From NCBI GenBank assembly GCA_934271065.1, contig CAKQQQ010000001.1:343515-407514 (forward strand): a stretch of 64,000 nt of DNA, in the 5' to 3' direction. Shown piece by piece: positions 50,823 through 57,999 of this stretch; positions within the stretch are counted from its first letter, which is position 1; the number at the start of each line of letters is the position of its first letter. The position numbers were made by a program, and so were the translations under genes. The stretch comes from an uncultured Clostridia bacterium (lineage in GTDB: Bacteria > Bacillota > Clostridia > Christensenellales > Borkfalkiaceae). The notes beneath the pieces were generated by a model. It saw only the letters and a program-made list of their open reading frames with translations, was not told the DNA's origin and ran no database searches.

Positions 50823-52510
50823 ATCGCGTCACTCTGTTTAACGTTTTTACTCTGAATTATTCCTTCGAATACCTTTTTGACGAGCGGAGCGGCAACCGTA
50901 GAACCGTATTGTCCGCCGTTCGGCTCGTCGACTATTGCAAGAGCAAGATACTTCGGTTTATCCGCAGGGAAAAACCCGACGAAACTCATTACGTTTTTAC
51001 CGACCGCAAGCGTTCCGTTCTCGAATTTTTGCGCAGTACCCGTTTTCCCGCCGACGCGGTAGCCGTCTATATACGCCTGCTTTCCGCTTCCGTCGCGAAC
51101 GACCGTTTCGAGATACTTTGCGATTATTCGCGACGCTTCTTCGCCGATTACCCGCCGTTTCGCCTTAGGGTTTATTATTTCAGCCACGTTACCGTATTTG
51201 TCGTAAATTTCTTTAACGAGATACGGCTCGTAATACACTCCGCCGTTAATCGCCGCCGCAGTTGCGTACGTCAGTTGCAGGGGCGTTACCGCTATCGTCT
51301 GCCCGAACGATATTCGCGCTATATCCCCGTTAGTCACCGCGCTTTCGGGTACGAGCATACCCGGCGTTTCGCCTTTGAAATCTATGCCCGTCGTTTTACC
51401 GTATCCGAATTTTTCGATATATTCGTACATTTTCGACTTGCCGAGCGAGAGCGCGATGTCGACGAAACAAGGGTTGCAACTGTTATTCAACGCCATTTGC
51501 AAATTCTCGTTGGAATGTTTGCCGTTTGCGTGATTGCTCCAGCATTTAATTTTTCTTCCGTCGACGTAACGATATCTTGACGAACTGAAAACGTGCGTGG
51601 GCGAAAAGGCGTTTTTATTTCCTTTAAGATATTCTTCGACGTTTGCAGCGGCGGTAAGAACCTTAAACGTCGAACCCGGCTCGTACGAATCGACGACGAG
51701 CGAGCATCTGCTTGCCTTGTTAAGCAATTCGCCGTCGTTTCTCGGTACAAAATTAAGATCGTAAGACGGCTTTTCGCTCATTGCGAGAATCTGTCCGTTT
51801 GACGGATCTATTACTATAATCGCCGCGCTTTTAGGCGAATATTCTTCGTAAGCGGCGCGCGTTACGGCGTCGCATATACGCTGAATTTCATAATCGACGG
51901 TAAGCCGTATTCCCAACCCGTCGGTTGCGCGAACGTATCTTGCGGATTTACCTTTAATATCGACGCCCGTCAGATCCGATTCGTATAAAATCTCTCCGTC
52001 GTAACCTTTAAGGTACTCGTCGTAAACGAGTTCCAGCCCCGACTGCCCCGCTCCGTCTATCGACGTGTAGCCGAGAACCTGACACAATAAATCTCCGTAC
52101 GGGTAAACCCGTCTTTCGTCGGTAGTGAAATACACTCCCGGCAAATCGTATTCTTTAAGTTTCGTCACGCTCGCTTTATCGACCTTCTTTTTTATCGTAA
52201 TTTCGCCGGTTGCGTGCGTTCTGATTTTTTCTTTAAGCGCGGCCGAATCCATATCGAGAACTTCGGCAAGAATATCCGCCGTTTTTTCCGCGTCGCCGAG
52301 CAGGCGGCAACGAACGTATACCGCGTAAGACTCCGAATTGTCCGCCAGAATCACACCGTTGCGATCGACGATTTTTCCGCGCGTTGCCGCAACGGGCAAT
52401 TCTCTCGTCCATTGATCTATCGCTTTCGACTGCAAGTTTTTGCCGTCTATTATTTGCAAAACGAAAACTCTTGCCGTTACGAATAAAAAAAGAAAGGTTA
52501 TTGCGCTCAA
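50819..52510 (-). CDS. Class B penicillin-binding protein (PBP2/FtsI/SpoVD type)
   Basis: This is a divisome transpeptidase that cross-links new septal wall. The transpeptidase motifs are SxxK in EPGSTFKVLTA, SxN in NNSCNPCF, and KTG in GGKTGTAQKF; the dimerisation domain lies before them. There is no C-terminal PASTA domain, so it resembles FtsI more than Bacillus PBP2x/SpoVD. The given start (TTG, 52510) puts the membrane helix at the first residues. The frame is open further, to about 52558 (KINKFSLNIIRKRLFALL), without an ATG; an ATT or CTG start there would give the usual basic cytoplasmic lead. The true start is unresolved. Confidence 0.88.
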   Translation of the reverse strand: MSAITFLFLFVTARVFVLQIIDGKNLQSKAIDQWTRELPVAATRGKIVDRNGVILADNSESYAVYVRCRLLGDAEKTADILAEVLDMDSAALKEKIRTHATGEITIKKKVDKASVTKLKEYDLPGVYFTTDERRVYPYGDLLCQVLGYTSIDGAGQSGLELVYDEYLKGYDGEILYESDLTGVDIKGKSARYVRATDGLGIRLTVDYEIQRICDAVTRAAYEEYSPKSAAIIVIDPSNGQILAMSEKPSYDLNFVPRNDGELLNKASRCSLVVDSYEPGSTFKVLTAAANVEEYLKGNKNAFSPTHVFSSSRYRYVDGRKIKCWSNHANGKHSNENLQMALNNSCNPCFVDIALSLGKSKMYEYIEKFGYGKTTGIDFKGETPGMLVPESAVTNGDIARISFGQTIAVTPLQLTYATAAAINGGVYYEPYLVKEIYDKYGNVAEIINPKAKRRVIGEEASRIIAKYLETVVRDGSGKQAYIDGYRVGGKTGTAQKFENGTLAVGKNVMSFVGFFPADKPKYLALAIVDEPNGGQYGSTVAAPLVKKVFEGIIQSKNVKQSDAI

Positions 52511-52559
52511 TAAAGCGAATAACCTCTTTCGTATAATATTCAGACTGAATTTGTTAATT

Positions 52560-53162
52560 TTAATTACCTCTGCTCATTTGCCCTTCATACTTCATACCGT
52601 TTTCGGCAGCCCATTTGGCAACTTCTTCTTCACTCATAATACGATTGCATTCTTCGGTAACTTTCGTAAGTTGCGCGGTAAGCGATTCGATTTCCGTGAC
52701 GTTGGAAGAAATGGACTTATCGAGAGATTTTAGCATTCTCGAATTGATGACGATAAGCGACAGAATTATGGCGACGACCAAAGAATAAACGGCAATAAGT
52801 ATCTTACCTTTATTGCTCAATTTGAATTCTTCTTTTTCGCTTTGCCTGTCGTAAGCCACGTCTTCGTATACGTCGTTCTCTTCGCTCGTACCGAATTGCA
52901 TAGTGGTAGAAGACGGGCGTAAATCTTCGCTCGTTTCCTCGCGGAATTCTTCGCGTTCGGGAGCGGAAAATTCGTTGCGTAACGGCGCGGCGGCTTTAAT
53001 CGGCTCTACGTAATTTTCGGCAGCCGATTGTTCGTTACCGCGGTAACGCTCGTAATGCAATATTTTATCGAGATTGCTCTTGATTGCGTCGGCTTGCTCT
53101 CTTTCGGCAAGACGAACGTTTCCGTCGTTGTGATAATCGGCGTCGTAACCGTTATTATACAT
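52560..53162 (-). CDS. ftsL: FtsL-like divisome protein with long cytoplasmic N-terminus
   Basis: The protein has 200 residues. Residues 1-115 are polar, acidic and low in hydrophobic residues (cytoplasmic), a transmembrane helix runs from about 118 to 138 (ILIAVYSLVVAIILSLIVI), and then a leucine-zipper-like coiled coil follows (KSLDKSISSNVTEIESLTAQLTKVTEE). Place between rsmH and the PBP gene is that of ftsL. FtsL proteins diverge quickly, and the cytoplasmic extension is far longer than in Bacillus or E. coli, so the assignment rests on topology and position. Confidence 0.75.
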   Translation of the reverse strand: MYNNGYDADYHNDGNVRLAEREQADAIKSNLDKILHYERYRGNEQSAAENYVEPIKAAAPLRNEFSAPEREEFREETSEDLRPSSTTMQFGTSEENDVYEDVAYDRQSEKEEFKLSNKGKILIAVYSLVVAIILSLIVINSRMLKSLDKSISSNVTEIESLTAQLTKVTEECNRIMSEEEVAKWAAENGMKYEGQMSRGN

Positions 53163-53195
53163 ATTCCTGCTCCTTTATTTTTATTATATCTCCGT

Positions 53196-54131
53196 TTAGA
53201 TTTTTTCGGCTACGCGAAGTTTCGCCGATCTCGATCTCGTATTGACGTCAAGTTCTTCTTCGCTAGCCTCAATCGGCTTTCTCGTAATTATTTCTATCTC
53301 TTTTTTCCTGCCGCATACGCATATCGGAAACCGCTTGTCACACACGCAATCCGTTGCCAGATCTTTGAAAGTCTGCTTGACGATTCTGTCTTCGAGCGAG
53401 TGAAAGGTAAGTATCGCTATCCTTCCGCCGCTTTTCAGCCCGCCGATTATGTCTTTGACGGCTTGTCCGAGCCCGTCGAGTTCTTCGTTTACTTCTATAC
53501 GAATCGCCTGAAAGGTTTTTTTCGCCGGATGCCCGTTTTGTTTGAATTTATACGGTATGCTTTCGTCTACTATTCTGACAAGTTCGCCCGTCGTTCGTAT
53601 CGGATTTTCCGCTCTCGCCCTGCAAATATTCTCCGCAATCTTTTTCGCGAATTTTTCTTCGCCATAAGTTTCGAGAACGTACTCGAGTTTCTCTTTCGTA
53701 TATCCGTTTACGACGTCTTTCGCGCTTAACGGCTGACTTTTATCCATTCGCATATCGAGTTCCGACTCGGCAGACAAATAAGAAAAACCCCTTTCCCTGT
53801 TATCGAGTTGATAACTGCTTACGCCCAAATCCAAAAGCGCGCCGTCGAACGCGTCTACGCCCGACTTCTCTTTTACGGCGTTGAAATTTTTGAAGTTGTC
53901 GTTAAAAACGCGAAACCTTCCGCCGTATTCTTTGACGAGCGCGGACGAGTTTGCTATCGCGTCTTCGTCGCGATCGGTCGCGACGAGTATACCGTCGTCT
54001 CCGATCAGTTTCAAAATTTCTCTGCTATGCCCCGCTCCGCCGAGCGTGCCGTCGAAGTACGCGCCGCCTTTTTTGATTTTCAGAGCGTCTATACATTCGT
54101 CAAGCATTACCGGAACGTGAGCGAATTTCAT
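53196..54131 (-). CDS. rsmH: 16S rRNA (cytosine1402-N4)-methyltransferase RsmH
   Basis: RsmH (MraW) methylates C1402 in the 16S decoding centre. The protein has 311 residues. FAHVPVMLDECIDALKIKKG, YFDGTLGGAGHSREIL (SAM-binding), GALLDLGVSSYQLDN, RGFSYLSAESELDMRMD and ILTFHSLEDRIVKQTF are family signatures. It overlaps mraZ by four bases. Confidence 0.98.
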   Translation of the reverse strand: MKFAHVPVMLDECIDALKIKKGGAYFDGTLGGAGHSREILKLIGDDGILVATDRDEDAIANSSALVKEYGGRFRVFNDNFKNFNAVKEKSGVDAFDGALLDLGVSSYQLDNRERGFSYLSAESELDMRMDKSQPLSAKDVVNGYTKEKLEYVLETYGEEKFAKKIAENICRARAENPIRTTGELVRIVDESIPYKFKQNGHPAKKTFQAIRIEVNEELDGLGQAVKDIIGGLKSGGRIAILTFHSLEDRIVKQTFKDLATDCVCDKRFPICVCGRKKEIEIITRKPIEASEEELDVNTRSRSAKLRVAEKI

Positions 54132-54556
54132 TTGCCCACCTTCGACTGTAACACCTTGATGCTGTCGGCAAACGATTTCGTTTTACGCTTTTCGCGTTTA
54201 ACTTCTTCGCTCCAGATTTCAAGTCGGTTGAACACGCCTACGGTAATTACGTTCTTATCGATGGCAGCGTATTCGCGAAGCGCCTGCGGCAAAAGATATC
54301 TGCCCTGCGCGTCCGGTTCGATAGTGTAAAATCCGGACATGTATTCCGAAAACGCTTCCTGCGCTTCTTCGTCGAAAAGGGAGAGATTATAAAACTCTTC
54401 ACTCATCTTTTCAACCGCGCTCTTCGGCATAACGTAAATACACTTCGTCGTACCCTTACAAAACACAAGGTCTTCATTCGTCGGCAACTTGAATTGCGAC
54501 GGAATTCTTATTCTGTTTTTAGCGTCGAGTTGATGCGACTGTTCGCCCGAAAACAT
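54128..54556 (-). CDS. mraZ: Transcriptional regulator MraZ
   Basis: MraZ is an AbrB-like ring-forming DNA-binding protein that represses the dcw cluster. The protein has 142 residues with two tandem domains. Each holds the conserved acidic-basic motif: LDAKNRIRIPSQF (about residue 10) and PDAQGRYLLPQALR (about residue 84). It heads the dcw operon, with TGGT direct repeats over its -35 element (see that entry) that fit a MraZ operator. Confidence 0.97.
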   Translation of the reverse strand: MFSGEQSHQLDAKNRIRIPSQFKLPTNEDLVFCKGTTKCIYVMPKSAVEKMSEEFYNLSLFDEEAQEAFSEYMSGFYTIEPDAQGRYLLPQALREYAAIDKNVITVGVFNRLEIWSEEVKREKRKTKSFADSIKVLQSKVGK

Positions 54557-54588
54557 TATATAGCCCCCGTTTGTAAGATTGTAAGCCC

Positions 54589-54617
54589 ATTATATATTTT
54601 TCTACAACCACTGTCAA
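54589..54617 (-). promoter_or_regulatory. Consensus promoter of the dcw cluster
   Basis: On the minus strand TTGACA, 17 bases, TATAAT, about 30 bases before the mraZ ATG. Confidence 0.9.
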
Positions 54618-54631
54618 CCACTTTTGACCAT
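54607..54631 (-). promoter_or_regulatory. MraZ-box-like direct repeats
   Basis: On the minus strand ATGGT, GTGGT and GTGGT begin at exactly 10-base intervals, overlapping the -35 element. Known MraZ operators are TGG-containing direct repeats about one helical turn apart upstream of mraZ. Confidence 0.75.
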
Positions 54632-54686
54632 TTTTTATAATTTTTTTTCAAAATTTTTTATACAGTAACCATTTTTATCCCAAAAC

Positions 54687-54714
54687 ATATGGCGGGCAAC
54701 GTTGCCCGCCATAT
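54687..54714 (-). terminator. Perfect palindromic terminator after murI
   Basis: ATATGGCGGGCAAC-GTTGCCCGCCATAT, followed by GTTTTGGG on the minus strand. It separates murI from the dcw promoter. Confidence 0.75.
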
Positions 54715-54724
54715 CGGAAAATTA

Positions 54725-55417
54725 TTAAAAATCACGGTAAATTCCTGAAATTTTCTCCCTTTTATTACCTAAAAAACATATGCTTCCGCGTTCTCTGTTG
54801 CATCGGTGGTCATCAAGGAACGCCCCGATACGCCGTTCGGCAATTTCCGCGCCGTCAATAATGGCGGAATACGGAAATTCTTTTTGTAATTCCCGAAGTA
54901 AAAATCCGTAATGCGTACAGCCGATCGAAACGTAGTCGACGGTCTTTGAAAACGTTGAAAAATACCTGTTAAAATCTACGGTTTTACCGTTTATTAAACT
55001 ATTTTCGACGTCTTCTGCCAGACCTTTGATTCCGACGATCGTCGCGCCTTGCGAAGCGAGTTTTTGCGCATACGAACTCTCGGCGGTTCTAGGCGTGCAA
55101 AAGACGTACCCGTTCCCTGCCGTTATCTTAGGAAAAACGCCGACTATTTTTACTCCGTAATCTTTTCGGTTTTCAGCCATCGTTACCGAAAGCGTATTAC
55201 ACGCCGTCACTATAAGTTTCGGAGAAAAGGTATTAAGCCGAGTAATCAGCCCGTCTCCTATTGCCGCCAACTCCGCCGCGCTCTTATCGCCGTAAGGCAG
55301 GTTTTCAGAGTCTGCAAGATATATGAAATTTTCTCGCGGATACGCGTCCGCTATTTTTTTCAATAATAAAAGTCCGCCCGCTCCGCTGTCGCAAAAGGCT
55401 ACGCATCTGTCATCCAT
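54725..55417 (-). CDS. murI: Glutamate racemase
   Basis: MurI converts L-Glu to D-Glu for the peptidoglycan stem; MurD in the same window uses it. The protein has 230 residues, a little shorter than typical. VAFCDSGAGGLLLLKKI has the conserved Asp-Ser, NLPYGDKS follows, and the two catalytic Cys lie in VTACNTLSVT and SIGCTHYGFLL. It is divergent from rpsT and ends in a strong terminator. The last 30 residues (HRCNRERGSICFLGNKREK) are Cys- and Arg-rich and unusual. Confidence 0.92.
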   Translation of the reverse strand: MDDRCVAFCDSGAGGLLLLKKIADAYPRENFIYLADSENLPYGDKSAAELAAIGDGLITRLNTFSPKLIVTACNTLSVTMAENRKDYGVKIVGVFPKITAGNGYVFCTPRTAESSYAQKLASQGATIVGIKGLAEDVENSLINGKTVDFNRYFSTFSKTVDYVSIGCTHYGFLLRELQKEFPYSAIIDGAEIAERRIGAFLDDHRCNRERGSICFLGNKREKISGIYRDF

Positions 55418-55483
55418 ACATATATTGATACGCGACGCGAAGAAAAATTATTATATAATATTTAAATAAAACGGGTAAATATT

Positions 55484-55513
55484 GTTGCCAAGACTTCTTT
55501 TTTGTGTTAAAAT
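55484..55513 (+). promoter_or_regulatory. Promoter of rpsT
   Basis: TTGCCA, 18 bases, TAAAAT. Confidence 0.6.
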
Positions 55514-55555
55514 AAACGAGACTTTGAAATTAAGCATATTAAAGGAGTAAATAAA

Positions 55556-55822
55556 GTGCCTAACATTAAATCCGCTAAAAAACGCGTACTCGTAAACGAA
55601 AAGAAGAATTCCGTAAACAAAAACAATAAGTCGGAAGTAAAAACCGCTATTAAGAACCTGAACGCCCTTATCGACGCAGGTAATTACGAAGAAGCGGTCA
55701 AACTCTACCCCGCAACCGCGTCCGTAATAGACGGGGCTGTTTCTAAGGGTATTTATCATAAAAATACCGCGGCGAACAAAAAATCCGGCCTTTCCAAGAG
55801 AATTAACGCTTTGAAGAAATAA
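55556..55822 (+). CDS. rpsT: 30S ribosomal protein S20
   Basis: The protein has 88 residues starting with GTG, preceded by AAAGGAG at good spacing. PNIKSAKKRVLVNEKKNSVNK, LNALIDAG and the C-terminal GAVSKGIYHKNTAANKKSGLSK are the S20 pattern; the protein organises the 5' domain of 16S rRNA. It is monocistronic with its own terminator and is not linked to holA, unlike in many relatives. Confidence 0.97.
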   Translation: MPNIKSAKKRVLVNEKKNSVNKNNKSEVKTAIKNLNALIDAGNYEEAVKLYPATASVIDGAVSKGIYHKNTAANKKSGLSKRINALKK

Positions 55823-55835
55823 TCACGCACTATTC

Positions 55836-55863
55836 GGGGTTGTCTTACCGACAGCCCCTTTTT
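55836..55863 (+). terminator. Terminator of rpsT
   Basis: GGGGTTGTC-TTACC-GACAGCCCC followed by TTTTT. Confidence 0.9.
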
Positions 55864-55916
55864 ATATCTTTTACGCCGCCCGATCAAGCGGCGTTATAAC
55901 GGTTAAGGAGCGTCTG

Positions 55917-57884
55917 ATGGATACGAATACCCTTGCAATAAACACAGTCAGAGTTTTATGCGCGGAAGCAATCGAAAAGGCAAAATCGGGGCATCCCGGT
56001 CTCCCGCTCGGCAGCGCGCCGATCGCGTACACTCTGTTTTCTCAATTTCTGAAATTCAATCCCGCCAATCCCGAATTCGATAACCGCGACAGGTTTATAC
56101 TGTCCGCAGGTCACGGTTCGATGCTCGATTACGCGCTTTTACACCTGTTCGGCTACGACGTGTCGATGGAAGATATTAAAAACTTCCGTCAACTCGGTTC
56201 AAAAACGCCCGGTCACCCCGAATACGGGCATACGCCCGGAATAGAAACCACCACAGGCCCGCTCGGTCAAGGAATAGCCAACGCAGTCGGTATGGCGATT
56301 GCCGAGTCTCATCTCGCGGCGGAATTTAACCGCGAAGGGTATCCGATAGTCGATCATTACACCTACGCCCTGTGCGGCGACGGCTGTATGATGGAAGGTA
56401 TAGAATACGAAGCCGCGTCGCTTGCAGGCACGCTTAAACTCGGTAAACTTATAGTTTTATACGACAAAAACAATATTACCATAGAAGGCGATACCGACGG
56501 CGCGTTTACCGAAGACGTCGGCAAGCGTCACGAATCGCAAGGCTGGCAAGTTTTATACGTCGCGGACGGCAACGACACGAAATCGATAGCGGACGCTATT
56601 TCCGAAGCAAAAAAAGAAACCGAAAAGCCGTCGCTTATAATCGTTCGTACCGTAATCGGCTACGGCTCGCCTAAGGCAGGCAGCGAATCCACTCACGGCG
56701 CGCCGCTCGGCACAGACGGCGTTGCGGGCTTACGCAAAAATCTTTGTTACGACTACCCCCCGTTTACCGTTCCCGAAGAAGTCAAACGTCATCTTGCCGT
56801 CTATAAAGACGCGGGCGCGAAACTCGAAAACGAATGGAATTCACTTTTTGCGGAATATAAAAAGGCTTACCCCGAACTCGCAAAACGCTATCGGGATTAT
56901 TTAAGCGGAAAACTGCCCGACCTTATTCACTGCAAAGAATTGTTTGAATTTGACAAGCCCGACGCAACGAGAAACACGAGCGGTAAAATTCTCAATCTTC
57001 TTGCCGAAAAACTGCCCAACCTTATGGGCGGAAGCGCAGATCTTGCCCCGTCGAATAAATCGTATATGAAAACGCGCGGCGACTATTCCGCCGCTAACCG
57101 CGAAGGCACTAATATGCACTTCGGCATACGCGAACACGCAATGTCCGCGATATGTAACGGTATGAGTCTGCACGGCGGAATTATCCCCTACTGCGCCACC
57201 TTCTTTATCTTTTCCGACTATATGAAAAACGCTATGCGTTTGTCGGCTTTGATGAAAAGAAACGTAACTTATATCTTAACTCACGACTCAATAGGCGTCG
57301 GAGAAGACGGCCCTACCCATCAACCCGTAGAACAACTTGCGGGGCTTCGCTCCATTCCGGATATGAAAGTTTTCCGACCGGCGGACGGGAAAGAGACCGC
57401 TTACGGTTGGATTGCCGCTTTAACGGGCGAAGGTCCTACCTGTCTCGTCTTAACGCGTCAGAGTTTACCGCAATACGAGACTTCCGGCATCAACTCGCTT
57501 CGCGGCGCGTATATTCTTGCCGACAGCGAAAAGGCAACGCCGGACGCAATTATTCTTGCAAGCGGCTCGGAAGTCGAACTTGCAATGAAAGCAAAACTCA
57601 AACTTAAAAACGAGAATATCGACGTAAGAGTGGTTTCCGTACCCTGTATGGAACTTTTCGATAAGCAATCGAAAGAATATAAGGAATCCGTATTACCCGA
57701 TTCGGTACGCGCGCGCGTCGCCGTAGAAGCGGCAACGCCCGACTGCTGGTATAAATACGTCGGTCTGGACGGAAAGGTCATAGGAATGACGACTTTCGGC
57801 GCGTCCGCGCCGTTCTCCGACCTGCTTAAAAAATTCGGTTTCACGGTCGAAAACGTAGTAAATACGGTTAAAGAAGTTTTATAA
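55917..57884 (+). CDS. tkt: Transketolase
   Basis: This is a thiamine-diphosphate enzyme of the non-oxidative pentose phosphate pathway; its ribose 5-phosphate supplies Prs. The protein has 655 residues. KSGHPGLPLGSAPIAY, the TDP motif GDGCMMEGIEYEAASLAG through N of DKNNITIEGDT, the PYR-domain block FGIREHAMSAICNGMSLHGG and DSIGVGEDGPTHQPVEQLAG are intact. AAGGAG precedes the ATG. It stands alone with a perfect terminator behind it. Confidence 0.97.
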   Translation: MDTNTLAINTVRVLCAEAIEKAKSGHPGLPLGSAPIAYTLFSQFLKFNPANPEFDNRDRFILSAGHGSMLDYALLHLFGYDVSMEDIKNFRQLGSKTPGHPEYGHTPGIETTTGPLGQGIANAVGMAIAESHLAAEFNREGYPIVDHYTYALCGDGCMMEGIEYEAASLAGTLKLGKLIVLYDKNNITIEGDTDGAFTEDVGKRHESQGWQVLYVADGNDTKSIADAISEAKKETEKPSLIIVRTVIGYGSPKAGSESTHGAPLGTDGVAGLRKNLCYDYPPFTVPEEVKRHLAVYKDAGAKLENEWNSLFAEYKKAYPELAKRYRDYLSGKLPDLIHCKELFEFDKPDATRNTSGKILNLLAEKLPNLMGGSADLAPSNKSYMKTRGDYSAANREGTNMHFGIREHAMSAICNGMSLHGGIIPYCATFFIFSDYMKNAMRLSALMKRNVTYILTHDSIGVGEDGPTHQPVEQLAGLRSIPDMKVFRPADGKETAYGWIAALTGEGPTCLVLTRQSLPQYETSGINSLRGAYILADSEKATPDAIILASGSEVELAMKAKLKLKNENIDVRVVSVPCMELFDKQSKEYKESVLPDSVRARVAVEAATPDCWYKYVGLDGKVIGMTTFGASAPFSDLLKKFGFTVENVVNTVKEVL

Positions 57885-57898
57885 ACTCAAATTATTCC

Positions 57899-57935
57899 AC
57901 CGCCCGACGCAAAAATTTGCGTCGGGCGGTTTTTA
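57899..57935 (+). terminator. Terminator of transketolase
   Basis: ACCGCCCGACGCAAA-AATT-TGCGTCGGGCGGT followed by TTTTA. The stem is perfect. Confidence 0.92.
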
Positions 57936-57999
57936 TACCAATCAAGAACAATAACGTTAAACAATACGTTACTATTTCAATTTAAAAGGGTTGTGCAAC

